Shown: positions 45,882 through 57,560, counted from the stretch's first letter. The stretch: DNA of 64,000 nt from Apophysomyces variabilis (GCA_002749535.1 MZZL01000042.1:16998-80997); one strand, 5' to 3'. Numbers and translations are program-made. The notes: a model not told the origin generated them from the sequence alone.

Positions 45882-46444
45882 TCACTTTTTTTTTCTTCCG
45901 TATTCCTATATTTTTTGCTCTCTTCCCCCCTCTTGGGTCTCTTGTTTTGTTTCTCCTTGTTTACTTTTTTCATTTGCTGTCCTTTTCCTAACTCCCAAAA
46001 ATTTCCATTTCTCTTCTTTGTTTTTCTTCACTGTATAGAATTTATAGATTAGACATTGCTTGAACATCTTTGTTTCATAAAACTTACTTCTGACAAAACT
46101 GCCCGTTATCGTTTTAAGTCCTAGTAATCAGTATGTTTGCTTTAACTACAGTTTGTCGACGTTATCGTTTTGGAGAATCTTATGCAGCACTGGTACACAT
46201 GGCATGCCAAAGTCAACTATAGTCATCAGCTTATCAGTTATCTTCTGCAAAGGGTTACTACCAGTAGCTAGCCGCTGACGTTGAGAGTATATGGTACCTG
46301 TAAGAGCAGAAGTGAGCCAAGTTTAGTTTTTGCGCATGTCAAATCCAGATCAAAAAGGAAAAGAGTGATGCTTTCAACTAATTGAGTTGTTGCCTGTCAT
46401 ATGAATATGTGGTCTTCTGAATGACTTTGCAAACATTACTAAGG
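45882..46444. other. 3' flank of E2 Tnp2
   Basis: Pyrimidine-rich (45887-46030), then AT-rich. No gene seen. Parallels 17256-17769 of E1. Confidence 0.45.
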
Positions 46445-46946
46445 ATCCCTAATATCAGTGGAGTTCCACTACTTTAAGTGAACCTTTCCCTATTTTCAGT
46501 GAACTTTCACTACTTTAAGTGAACCTTTCCCTACTTTCAGTGAACTTTCACTACTTTAAGTGAACCTTTCCCTACTTTCAGTGGAGTTCCACTACTTTAA
46601 GTGAGCGCTTCCCTATTTTCAGTGAACTTTCACTACTTTCAGTGGACCTTCCCTATTTTCAGTGAACTTTCATTACTTTAAGTGAACCTTTCCCTACATT
46701 CAGTGGAGTTCCACTACTTTAAGTGAGCGCTTCTCTATTTTCAGTAAACTTTCACTACTTTTAGTAGACCTTCCCTATTTTCAGTGAATCTTCCCTACTT
46801 TAAGTGAACCTTTCCCTATTTTCAGTGAACTTTCACTACTTTAAGTGAACCTTTCCCTACTTTCAGTGGACTTTCACTGTTTTCAGTGGACTTTCACTAC
46901 TTTCAGTGGACTTTCCTTACTTTAAGTGAATCCTGTTACCATAGTG
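46445..46946. repeat. Right subterminal repeats of E2
   Basis: About twenty alternating units TTCACTACTTTAAGTGAACC and TTTCCCTATTTTCAGTG run to the CATAGTG end. The two unit types alternate regularly, giving a higher-order repeat of about 40-45 bases. Confidence 0.82.
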
Positions 46947-47382
46947 CCAGCTCAGATTAACCTGGCCCAGATTAACCTGGCCCAGATTGAGTCCCATTTT
47001 CCCATTTTCCCACTTTTCTATGGGCCTTTGAAGGGCCCATGGGCCCTTTAAACACCTTTGGGCTTATCATGCAAGTTATTAACTTTATTACTAAAGAACA
47101 TGTTCTCTTTTGTGACTGAAAAAAATTTTTTTTATTTATTTTGCTCTCTTGTTCTTCTTTATCTTTATCCTTTTCTTTTCTTTTTCTTAAACATAGTAAG
47201 ATTGGAAGAGTAAAGGCAAAGGTGGTCTTTTCTTTTTCTGTTTTTCTATTTTTCTATTTTTCTGTTTTTCTGTTTTCTCCATTTTTTTTTCTTCTTTATG
47301 TTAGCCTGTTTTTATATTTCTCCATTTATTTTTTTTCCGTTTCTCTGTTTTTTCTATTTTTTTCTTAAGCACAATTGCAAGA
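46947..47382. other. Left arm of H2 after E2
   Basis: Resumes H2 with CAGATTAACCTGGCCCAG repeats and GGGCCCATGGGCCC, followed by a T-rich leader (47110-47370). No gene. The T-rich open stretch at 47141-47368 is low complexity. Confidence 0.6.
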
Positions 47383-49845
47383 ATGTCCTTTCATAAAGAA
47401 GTAAACTCCATCGGTGATTCTTTCTCACTTGCTGGAGCTCTAAGTACTTTAACTGATGACATTCAAAGCATCTCTGTTTCAGAATCATCAGCATCACCAC
47501 GTACTGGACAAAAGTGAAAACAAACAACAAGTATTGTATAGCAGTTCTTCAAAAAGCTAGAATGGACAGAGCAAGTAAAACGTGCTCAATGCAAGTTGTG
47601 TGAAGGGTACGTTTATAATTACCATTATGTCTCTGGATTCTTACTAGAGTAATTAGAAAAAATACAGAAGTCATTGTCAATTGCTATGGTGGAAGTACCA
47701 AACAAGCATTGTTGCATTTGAAAAACAAACATCACAAGGAGCACACTAGTGCAATGGGTTGAACAACAACAGGCCTGAACAAATACTTTAACAGATGAGC
47801 TACACCTTATATTTTATGCTGTACTTATGTACATCCTTATTTTTTTTTAGCTCGCAGCCTAAGCCCTTTGACCAGAATGACTTTCGAAAAAAACTTGCGC
47901 AATGGATAGTTGCCAATGATTAACCATTCTCTGAAGTCGACTCTATTCATTTCCATAGTTTGATCAACACCTTGCAACCCAATGCTGTTCTTGTGTCTGG
48001 TAAAACAATTCGAAATGACATCGTCCAAAGCTTTGAGGATGATTGTATGCTTCTGAAAAAAAAACTCAATGTGAGTATTAGCTTGTATGACATAAATGAC
48101 TCTAATAATATTTAGGATCTTGATGCAAAACTATCAATCACACTGGACGTTTGGACTTCGCCAAACTATCATTCGTTTCTTGGAGTAACTGGCCATTATG
48201 TTGATGATAACTGGGAACTTCAAGATGTACTACTGAATTTTATACCAATAACTGGTATACATACTGGAGAAAACTTGGCTAATGTGTTTATGAACTCAAT
48301 GGATGAGTTAAATATCGCAACAAAGGTAAGAATACAAGTACTATGATCAGCATTTTAAATATACTATAGATTCTTGCCATCACGACTGACAATGCTACAA
48401 ACAACGATACAATGATGGCAGTTCTTGAATGCGAGTGGAAAAACTGTGGAGTTCAGTTCAACACAGCCAAGCAACATCATCGTTGTATTGCCCACATCAT
48501 CAACCTTGGTGTACAAGATGCTCTCAAAAGTCTGAATGTACTGTCTGGCCATAAAGAAACTACGTCCGTTGAAGTTTCAGAGAATGTTGGCATTACAAAC
48601 ACGATCAACAAGGTAATTGTGCCTCTTGTTTAGTTTATAAGTCTTGGAATAACAAACCAGGAAAATATATTGTTTAGCTCTGGTGTCTGGTTCATACAAT
48701 TCATTTATCGGTTAAATGGCATGAACAACTTGAGACATATATCAAAGCTACTCCAAACTGTCCATCTATTCAACTCACTCTTGACTGCAAGACACAATGG
48801 AACTCGACCATGGAGATGATTGACAATGCTATCAAGTTGAAAATGCCATTAATGATTCTAGTGACCACCAAAAAAAGAACAATGGGTACGTTCCAACTAA
48901 GTGACCATGAATGAGACTTGTTGGCTGACTTTTCAGACTTATTTTCTGTAAGTACAAGTATTTCTACATTTGACAATTGTTTAACCATCCCATTTTAAAG
49001 ATTTTTCAAAAAATAACAACATTTTTATCTGCATCGAAGTATCCAACAATTAATGCTGTCATCCCTGCTTACAATGCTATGATGGACAAGTTAGATGTAT
49101 ACCAATCGTCTTCAAGTGAACTCACCGCTGCTGCTGAATCTTGCTTTGTAAAATTGAAAAAATATTACTGCAAAACTGACCTTTTGCCCATCTGCTCAGT
49201 TACTATAAGTAAGTTCACGCTTTTATGCAGCACTTCAACTAATATACTGTATTTTTCTTTTAGTCCTTGACCCACGTTTGAAAACTGATTATTACCATAT
49301 GCATGACTGGGGCACTGAATGGATTGACTTTTGCATTGATCAATGTCAGACTGTCTACGATGAATACAAGCCATTTATTTTGTATGATGACACTGATGAT
49401 GTTTTTATAGTATCTGTTGAAAGCTTGTATCAATCAACTAATCCTAGTTTTGACAATGATCTGGACGATTTCATGAAGCATATATATAGTGAAAGCAGTA
49501 GCATGGCGTTGAAAAAGAAAAACAAAAACACTGAACTCGACGATTACCTTAAAAAAGAAAAAGAAATGACAAAAACTCCATTGTTGTGGTGGCGCGACAG
49601 AAGAACAGTTTACCCAGTGCTCTCCTGTATAGCGCGTGATTACTTAGCAATTCCAGGTATAGTCAATCTTTAGTGATCATTCTGATAGCTGTGTATTGAA
49701 CACTTGAATAGGGTCTAGTGTGCCGGTTGAACGTGTGTTTTCTGGTGGAAGAAATCTTGTTTCACAGAACCGATCATCGTTGAATGTAGAGACAATCCGC
49801 GCATGCATGCTGGAAAAAGATCGAATTCGCTCACAATTGTACTAA
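47383..49845 (+). pseudogene. hAT transposase of H2
   Basis: Starts MSFHKEVNSIGDSFSLAG, then QTTSIV and QFFKKLEWTEQVKRAQCKLC (BED-like finger), SITLDVWTSPNYHSFLGV (first Asp), AITTDNATNNDTMM (second Asp), RCIAHIINLGVQDAL, LTLDCKTQWNSTMEM, FLSASKYPTINAVIPAYNAM, KLKKYYCKTDLLPICSVT and the C-terminal SSVPVERVFSGGRN...ETIRACMLEKDRI. At least six short introns. Stops after GQK and SIV correspond to Arg and Trp in H1. Ends at TAA 49845. Confidence 0.82.
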
Positions 49846-50330
49846 TGCTGTCATCGCCCTGTTTTCTTTTTTATATTTATTTCTTCTTTATTCAGTGCTC
49901 TTTTTTTTATTGCTTTAAACCATTTCTTTATATATTCTTTAATGCCTTCTCATATAATAAATGCAACTTAGGTTGACATTTACCAAATTATGTTTGCAAT
50001 GATATGAGATGTCACTGATTAGCATTTGTTCTAATCATCTTGTTCCTACTAGATTACATTTTCAACCTGATTTATTAAAACTTAGTCTAAGCCTTCAAAA
50101 GGGGACCTCAATGGGCTCTAGATGAAACTTAGGCCCATATAAAGTGGCCCAATGGGCCTTGGACCATACCTTTAACCCAGATAAGATGGCCCAATGGGCC
50201 TTGGGTCAATATATTGGCCCAGCCCAGTTATGGCCCGGCCCAGTCATAACCTGGCCCAAATTGACCCAACCCAAATTGGCCCAGCCCAGATTGGCCCAGC
50301 CCAGATTGGCCCAACCCATTTCATACCCTA
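49846..50330. repeat. Right arm of H2 with GGCCCA arrays
   Basis: AT-rich, then (50100-50320) repeated TGGCCCA, GGGCCTTGG and GCCCAGATTGG units ending at the hAT terminus. No gene. The open stretch at 50144-50371 only reads this repeat. Confidence 0.7.
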
Positions 50331-50338
50331 GGTGGAAT

Positions 50339-52402
50339 GAAGAACTTAGCATGAGAGAAGCATCTCTCTGAAGGAACTGATGTGGCAGGGACAGCAAGGT
50401 AACAACGCGCTATTTGAGAGAGCTGACTCCACTGACTGCTGCGACTTTTCCAGTATTGTAGAACTTCCACATCTTGATAACTTGGCAGTTCTGCAACGTA
50501 ATCATGCAGCTGATCCCGTGGAGCCCTTGGACCAAACAGTTGGATGGTGTCAGCTTACTGTGAAGATGTTGGTTCTGTTTCTGGCTGAAATTCATTTTGC
50601 CACACCTTTTCCACCGCTAATTTCACTTCCCTAATCCAAGTAGATGGCCATTTGATTTTAGATCACCACTTGTACTTTGCATGAGGGTCTATGGCAATTG
50701 CAACATAGTATACCAGCGCTGTTGTCTGGGTGTAATACTTCTTCAACTTCTCATGAGCGTAGTCAGCAGCAGTAGCAATTATTGGAAAGGACTACCAAAG
50801 TAAAAAAAGGTAAGCATCATGTTGATATTATTTTTATAGCTTTCATACTTACTTCAGACTTTGCTTCCTTGTATTTTTTAATATGATCAAATAACCAATT
50901 GTACACAACAACAGTTGTGTTGATGGATAGATAATTGGAGGCAGAAAGCAATGCAGTAAATTGATTGAAGCCAGTAAGTAACGTCTGAAGCTCATGCACT
51001 TGTACCCAATCTTCTATAGAGAGTGCATATGAAGAAAGATCGTCTATTGCTCGGCATGTCTGATTGTAAGCCTCACGTTGTTCATATGCATGTCGTAGCA
51101 TGATTAAGGTTGAGTTCCATCGCGTTTTCGTATCCACGGCTAATTCCTTCATTTCTAGCTTGTTTACTCCACAAGATCTCTTGTATATCTCTCTTCTTTG
51201 TGGCAATGACTGGATTTTAATTATACCATGACGAAGACGATTAACAATATCTTCTACAGTATATTATTAATATGATTGTTTTTGGCTTGTAATGGAAAGC
51301 TTACCAATATCTTGGATTGCATCAGCTTGTATATGCTCTTTTATTTTACTGGCCACATCAGGTTCTTTATCTTGATCGATGACAGCCAAGCTCTTGGAAA
51401 GAATTGCTTGTACCATCAAGTTAAAGATGTGCCCAATGCATGAGATATGATTGTTTGCCACCTAGAATATATCACTTCCCAACATCCGTTCCAATTCTCT
51501 TGCTAATGCTTTCATGTTAGATGCATTATCAGTTGTCAAGAAAAACAGTTTGGAAGCAACGCTCAACTTTCACAAAACTGCCACCATTGTTTCCGCCATA
51601 TTTACCACAAAATGAGGTCCATTAAGAGGTTCAAAACCTATAATGATAGAGTTTGCCTGCCAATCCTCATTGATCCAATAGGCGGTAATCCCTAGGAAGG
51701 CGTCCTGCAAATCGCTTGTCCAACTGTCTATAGTATATGCCAGGTAAGGTTGCTCTTGAAGCAATTCAACGATTTGTTGTTCATACAATTGGTACGATTG
51801 CTCCAGGTCACACTTGATCGTTGTTGCACTTAGTAACTTCAGGCTACTCATGTCAGGTGCACGATGGGCAAGGTAAAGCAGGTCTTGCAATGTCTTCCAC
51901 TCAACTGAAGTGTAAGGAGAAGCAGTGGCAATCATGTCGGCAAGAAGAAGTTGACGAAACTTTTCTTTAGAAAACGGTTAGCTTGATATTACTCTTTGAA
52001 CATTGGTAAGGAACGCTTCAAGTGGACCAGCTGTTGGCACCAATGCGCTGGAATTCACAGGAGGAGAATGCTCATTAATGTGATGCTTGCTCTTGAGATG
52101 GGTAAGCATGTTGCTAGTAGATCCACCAACGTTCATATAACGGCACTTGCATGGAACTCCACTTGCGCTTATGTAGTTACAGACGATTTTGTTAACACCT
52201 TTGATTCGTTTATGAGACGCCCATCCATTGACAAAAATCCAACTATTAGAAGATCGTTTCTTTTTGTTCAGTGGTTCATCTGAAGAGGAGAGATCATCCA
52301 ATTATTCATCGTCATTAGCCTCAGTAACGACAGACATAAATGACCCTTGTCTTTCAAGACTAGACATTGGATCATTGATTTGGCTATCAGTAGCCTGCGA
52401 AG
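50339..52402 (-). pseudogene. hAT transposase of H3, main part
   Basis: On the minus strand: LDDLSSSDEPLNKKKRSS, a BED-like finger (CNYISASGVPCKCRY...HLKSKHH), KEKFRQLLLADMIATA, YLAYTIDSWTSDLQDAFLGI (first Asp), LTTDNASNMKALAREL (second Asp), CIGHIFNLMVQ, VDTKTRWNSTLIML, LSASNYLSINTTVVVYNW, KLKKYYTQTTALVYYVA, DPHAKYKW, and YLAVPATSVPSERCFSHAK, where H2 enters. Stops after DDE, DIF and YKW correspond to Gln, Gln and Trp. Homologous to H4. Confidence 0.82.
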
Positions 52403-52560
52403 CACTGTGGGAAATTTTTCGTCAGGTTCGTTGGGAAATCGACATTGTGGCGTTGGGTTCATCAGGTTCATCATGTTTCATTGGGATTTTCATTATAATT
52501 TCAGAGACACACGATGAACCTGACGATCTCATGTCGGGTTCGTCTAAAAAATTGCAGATT
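52403..52560. repeat. Left subterminal repeats of E3
   Basis: Units CGTCAGGTTCGTTGGGAAAT, GGGTTCATCAGGTTCATCAT and GATGAACCTGACGATC. The motif TTCATCAGGTTCATC is a direct and partly inverted repeat of the terminal region. The same motifs recur at 57260-57412. Confidence 0.75.
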
Positions 52561-52647
52561 TTTTTACTAAGTCAATTCCTTTCTGCTATTCTTTTTTTTG
52601 ACAACACGATTTTTTAAGGGCAGTTATTTTTTCTTTGTCGTTGTTTA

Positions 52648-55600
52648 TTAAATGTACCTAAGATCGCCAAGTTCAACTTCACCTGGGACAAAGCCAGGAT
52701 ACACATAATAATAACGACTATGGGCACGAGAGGTGTTGGTAGATTTCACTCCCCCACATAGGCTTTGTATATGCTGTACATCGATGACATAGAGTCTGCC
52801 TTCGACATCACTACCGGGGGCATACCTACCAAATGCCAGCCCTGCGCCGTTCACACCATCCCCATTTGCAGGGGCTTGGGATATGATATGAACCAAAGAG
52901 AGGATATGCGAATGTTCTGGGCAAGTTTTAGTTAGTAACTCAGTTTAGCATCTACCACTTGCATACCTTTTCCTGTGGAGTCAACATGCGAATGATGGAA
53001 AAACAACAATAGTGTTTGACCATAAAAGTCGTTCCACACCAAGTTCATTCTGCTGCCAGCAGCTTGATAATTCGCCCACAGGTCGACGGGCAGCACCATG
53101 CGAATGAAGTTGGAAGGCTTCACACCTCAGTTTGGTCTCAGGATAGAGGTGAACACCAGTGTGTTCTTGAACAAGCGCCCTTCAACCTTTACCAAACTTT
53201 TAATTTGGCGCTCCTGGACGTCTTCTTGCAATTCTCTTCTCCAGAACTTGCACAAGTGGCGTCTCAGGTCATATCCCTGATAGTGATCAACGCAAACATC
53301 TTCCAAGGGTGGGCCCCATAGCTCAGGATCATACTCCTCTGCGTAATCACTGAGCCAGAATGTATTGGTCGCTTCTTGATCCACGACCTGTTCTGTCTGG
53401 AGGAGCTGGTCTACTGCTGATACCTGATTGTAGTACTTGCAAGCAGATATGCGCAGTAGTACTTTCATGGCGTTCTGGAATGGCTTCACCCTGGACTTGA
53501 TTCTTCTGCTGAGGATACTGATGATACGCTCTGTGGATTGAGAACTGTATAATCGGCATAGCCCAAGCTCTGAAAGCATCAAGGGAAGATGTTGTAAGAG
53601 ATGCTGGTTGATGGTGTATTGGTGACCTGGCATGCTTGTGACCATGAAATCATGCCATTTACGCACGCATCTACAATATGACTTAGTAAGTAGTATGATA
53701 CACAATTTCGTACCATTTAACAATCTCAATGTCATTGTCTGTAATCTGCCATGATAGAGCAATAGTACTGGCGGTGATGAGCGATCGTAATGCTTCCAAA
53801 GCACTCGCAGCACAAGTCGTCTCCAATTGTTCATAAACCACTGATGGAACCACATATAACAGAAAATCAATCCAATCAACGGAATGTGCGCTGCCTGGTC
53901 TTTTGAAGATATCTGGGATATATACTGTTAGTGGAATACTACCAATTAACACGCGTGTACCTTGAAGATTTCCATCAAACGCTGGCGGCATTGTATGTTG
54001 AGATTCATCCATGGCTTTGCCAATAGCACGTTGTTGAACTTTCGAAAGCAAGAAGGGGCTGCTAATTGTCTCGTCAGTTAGCCATCAGTGTATTTGCTGC
54101 CCAAGATTGGCGCCAAACAAATGCATCTCCTCAAAACTGAAGAAAGTAGCTCTATGAAAGCATTGCAAGTTAGCAAACGGATTAGGCCCTCTTAAGCCTT
54201 TCACCTATAGTGCATTTGTAAGTAACAGTGGACCGCTAATATTAGCCTAGCATGTCTCTACATACAGGTTCTTCCTCAGCATAATCTGTGATAGATCTGA
54301 TCATTAGTCGTTTCTGGGAACCAGTTCTGGAATAGTATCTCCCATATCCTCGACCAGTAGCACTGAGAAGTGATTTCGTCTGGATAGTGCATATTCTACA
54401 CCCATATTCTGAATTGTGGCCGTCATGATTTGCAAGAAATGATGCGGCTGGGATGTCTCCAGATGCAAGCATAAGGTGAACCTTGAACTGAAGTGAATCA
54501 CCGTCAAGAAGGTGGATGACCATACCATCTCTCTCCAAAACTGCCAACTCCTCGAACAAAGAAGAAAGAAAATTAGGAATGGTGTTATTCTTCAGAGATC
54601 CAGGAATTACTGCAAGCTGCAGCATGTTCTTATTCTTATATCTGGAAAGATGGTATTTTGATTATGGCAGCTCTTTAAATTTTGATGTAATACCTTTCTT
54701 CTGCAGGTAAGTTAAGCATAATGACATTCACAATCGTCATATTCACAGTACTTCTTCAGAAAGGCGAAAATCCATTGATAAAGAGCGACACTGCAATGTC
54801 ATACTTGTTTGTGAAGAGTCCTTTCTGCTGCAGTTCGCTGAACATATCACTGTTGAATATGTCGCTTCTTATCCTTGGATTTTATAATCACTTAGTACAA
54901 CCTCCAAAGACGGAAAGCATCATTACCTTTCTTCTGCTTCATGTGATCTGCTTTCTATGTTATCAACTTCACGTGCAAGTAGGTCCTGAGTTTCTTGGTT
55001 GTGGAAAAGGGACGCTAGCTGGGATGATAGAGGCAGGTATTTTATAGTCAAGTGAGGAGTCTGGCTGTTTAAATCTCTATATCTGGGAGCAGTACATCTT
55101 GGGCATATGGTTTGTTCATCGGTAAACAGAAGGCACTCGTTTTTGCAGACGTGATAATTCTTGGGTATTACTGGATACATTTTGAACAATTGCTTCTCAA
55201 CTAGCCAAGGAGAAGCAAATGGTTCTCTCACTAAAGCAACAGTTTAGTACGACAAAATGCAGCTCTACTACCTACTATTGTCAGGATCTTTCATCAAATT
55301 ATTCAAAAAGGTAACAAGCTTTGCATAAATGGTTTTTGATACGCCACCTTCTTGCATGATCTGGTACAGACTGACGTTTTTCTTCATCTCCTTGTCATCA
55401 TAGGTTTTACGAGGGACATGGAACTCAAAAGGGCTGCTACTACTGTTCTGCACATCTTGATGGGTAGATAGTGCTACTTGCCCAAGCTCTCTGAAAGGTT
55501 CAAGCTCACTGGAACAGTCTGAATCGTCCGTAGCATCAGGTATGTATTCCTCCAATTGTTCAGCCCTATCTGGCACACCGGTGTTGTCCACTGAAGCTTC

Positions 55601-55849
55601 AACGCAATCATACTTATAGTCCCAGCTTTCATCAACATCCACATCTATGTTCGAGACATGCTGTTGACTAGGCGTTTCTCTGTCTATACCAAGCGCAGTA
55701 CTGCTATCAAGAGTAGTTTCAGGATGGTTTAGTCTGTTCAATTCCTGAAGGAAACATCCTTGCACATGGTCAGCATACAGTTCAGCCCTCCAATCCAGCT
55801 GGTAAAAATGGCAACGGCGCGTTTTTCTTGAATATCTTTTGCTGCTCAT
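52648..55849 (-). pseudogene. Tnp2-type transposase of E3
   Basis: Starts MSSKRYSRKTRRCHFYQL with a degenerate finger (the second Cys of the E1/E2 C2HC pattern is Tyr). An acidic segment follows (DATDDSDCSSELEP), then CPRCTAPRYRDLNSQ, YDIAVSLFINGFSPF (the catalytic Asp of LYVDGF is Asn), ASGDIPAASFLANHDGHN, YGCRIC, FFSFEEMHLFG, VDWIDFLLYVVPS, STERIISILSRRIKS and a C-terminal RLYVIDVQHIQS. Introns are present, one at about 55232-55268. A TGA follows FSPF. Same exon logic as E1, more diverged. Inactive by sequence. Confidence 0.75.
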
Positions 55850-56240
55850 TCACGAAGAGGAGTTATTAGAAGGGCAATAGTACGTTTTGAAAATGGCCAA
55901 GATTTAATCGATCGTATTATGTTCATGTATTTATATCCAATTCTGTCGTTATAGAAATGATGCTTAGTAAAACCTTTGTCTCAGGGCTATTCATATAAGG
56001 AAACTGCTGCAGCAAGGCACAGCTACCACGTTCCAGATATAATAGGATGCTTTTTGAACTCTTCATCTAAGTACACTCCAGTAAGTTAAATATGATGATC
56101 TTGTCAGTTATTTGTCTATGTATATCCAACTTTCATATATGCTTTGTTGACAAGGTTGGTAAGATGTTACACAGAAATTGACATACAATTTGCTGCAGTT
56201 TTACTTCAAAAAATTTTCTTTCTTCCTCATCTGTTACATT
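55850..56240. promoter_or_regulatory. Divergent intergenic region of E3
   Basis: About 390 bases between the Tnp2 ATG (55849, minus) and the ORF1 ATG (56241, plus). No gene. The shortest of the three divergent spacers. Confidence 0.45.
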
Positions 56241-57138
56241 ATGTCTCATTTATCCAAAAACAACGAAATCAACGTCTGGCTCCAAAATCTCGAGAAGTTC
56301 CACAAAGAGTTGAAGCGCGATATCACTGAGATGAAAGGAAAAATGGATAAAATCTTATGACTGTTGGGTGCTGACGATGGGAATGATGGAAATGCCTTTT
56401 TACCAACGTCTTCCTCAGGAACCATCAAGGCACCACAAGAAACGGATGTCCTGGGGAAAAAGCATGCCTTAGATGTCAATGTAGGCCTGGTTAAACAGCT
56501 TGTCATCAACCTGAAAGGGGAGATACCTGATGGCGTTGTTACTGCCATCTACACTTCCCTCAGCAATCTCTGCAGCTTGGTGATTAACAAGCTGGTGACT
56601 GACCTAAATGTAAGCCAAGGCCGTGCTGATATTTACTGGAAGGACATGCCTTCCTGGTTGAAGGAAGAGGCTATCTACAACCTCAAGAGGATGGCCCTTG
56701 CTAAATACAAGGTGCCATTGAACCAATGCGAAGGTCACTGGGCGTCACAGTACCTTCTGCGAAAGCATTGGAACAACTGTACTATGGTGAAATGCTGAGA
56801 CGCAAGCATTTCTACTGCAAGCGCCGAGAGCAGTGATGCTGTTGAAGCAAGTGAAGCTTCTGCTAGGTAAGTTATATACTAAGTACCTGTGATTGGAAAG
56901 TTTTACTTATATCATCTGGAAGTAGTATGCAGCAAGCTTCACCCAGTACACAGGCAAGTGGGAAGACAACGTCTCCCAGTGGCGCTTCTCGGTAAGTGTT
57001 ATTCTTCAGTCTAAGCAACTTAAACTTACTCTGTTCTTATATTTTTGCAGCCCAGACGAGGGTGTGAGGCGACTGCAGAAGAAGAGGGGACAGATTTCTC
57101 GAATGACTCAGCTTGCCAACAAGCGTAGAAAAGCATAG
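56241..57138 (+). pseudogene. ORF1 accessory protein of E3
   Basis: Exons 56241-56866, 56926-56992 and 57051-57138. Starts MSHLSKNNEINVWLQNLE with a charged helix, a TGA after MDKIL (probably Arg), a Gly/Ser linker, VGLVKQLVINLKGEIPDG, YWKDMPSWLKEEAIYNLKRMA and VPLNQCEGHWASQYLLRKHW, the region shared with E1 and E2. A second TGA follows MVKC, and the Ser-rich and basic tail (RRLQKKRGQISRM, ANKRRKA) ends at TAG. Probable DNA-binding partner (inference). Confidence 0.7.
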
Positions 57139-57259
57139 GAAAAAATAATAAAAACTATTCTTTTCTTTGCTTTAATTTATACTGTTATATTGGTTGCAAT
57201 GCATAATAATAGAAACGGATAGTAGAAGCTAGGAATAGGTAGAGGGAAAGGGGGTAACT

Positions 57260-57412
57260 GTGACGGCGGCAGCTTCGTTGGGTTCATTGGGAATCAGATG
57301 TTTTTTCATCAGGTTCATCGGGTTCATCATTAGCTAAAGGAGACCCAATGAAATTTCATCACGTCGGAATCCTGACAAACCTGATGAACCTGACAAAAAA
57401 TTTCCCACAGTG
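57260..57412. repeat. Right subterminal repeats of E3
   Basis: GTTGGGTTCATTGGGAATCA, CATCAGGTTCATCGGGTTCATC, and ACCTGATGAACCTGAC before the CACTG end. Mirrors the left array. (The longer unit is best seen at 57309-57330.). Confidence 0.7.
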
Positions 57413-57560
57413 AAGACAATGTATCCTAATATGTAAGGTCAGCTATTGTTGTAGCAAATTGTTTCTTACGTCAGTCATTCCAAACAAACATTTTTGAGCA
57501 GATGCAGAGGATTCAGTGAAAGAGTATAGTATAGTAATGGATGACAATGAAAAAAAGGTA
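57413..57560 (-). pseudogene. H3 hAT transposase, N-terminal exon
   Basis: Minus-strand frame TESSASAQKCLFGMTD, then a GTAAGAAAC donor and a ...CATATTAG acceptor. The next exon reads across the E3 site (one AAG kept) as DTLSSQATDSQINDPMSSLE to join the main H3 frame. The exact initiator is unclear. Confidence 0.5.

Larger units (their letters stand above)
39919..46946 (+). mobile_element. CACTA element E2 (complete)
   Basis: 7028 bp, bounded by CACTACAGTAACCGGGTTCA and, read inward from the right, CACTATGGTAACAGGATTCA, with CCA duplicated at 39916-39918 and 46947-46949. ORF1 (minus) and eight-exon Tnp2 (plus) are divergent, as in E1. It lies in the left arm of hAT H2 between GGCCCA motifs. 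Confidence 0.95.
39792..50330 (+). mobile_element. hAT element H2 (with E2 nested)
   Basis: GGTGGAAT is duplicated at 39784-39791 and 50331-50338. Ends are TAAGGCTTGAATGTAGGCTG and, read inward from the right, TAGGGTATGAAATGGGTTGG. Both arms are rich in GGCCCA. Removing E2 leaves about 3.5 kb, close to H1 (about 3.75 kb). It encodes a hAT transposase on the plus strand of the same family as H1. It is inserted in the H3 transposase gene just after the SERCFS motif. Confidence 0.92.
52403..57412 (-). mobile_element. CACTG element E3 (complete)
   Basis: 5010 bp, bounded by CACTGTGGGAAATTTTTCGT and, read inward from the right, CACTGTGGGAAATTTTTTGT, with AAG duplicated at 52400-52402 and 57413-57415. 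Tnp2 (minus) and ORF1 (plus) are divergent. The subterminal repeat core is GATGAACCTGACGA. It is inserted in the 5' region of the H3 transposase. The joined host frame reads ...DDTLSSQATDSQ across the site. Confidence 0.94.

Noticed and set aside
47141..47368. Phe/Leu-rich frame resembling membrane segments
   Set aside because: It is a translation of the T-rich 5' leader of H2. No homologue appears at the same place in H1.
50144..50397. Frames with repeated WANLGWANL / PKLAQPRLAQP
   Set aside because: Translation of the GGCCCA subterminal array of H2 on both strands.
52268..52617. Plus and minus frames across the left end of E3
   Set aside because: They read through the E3 terminal and subterminal repeats into H3. 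The spliced H3 frame (…ATDSQINDPM…) explains the host side better.
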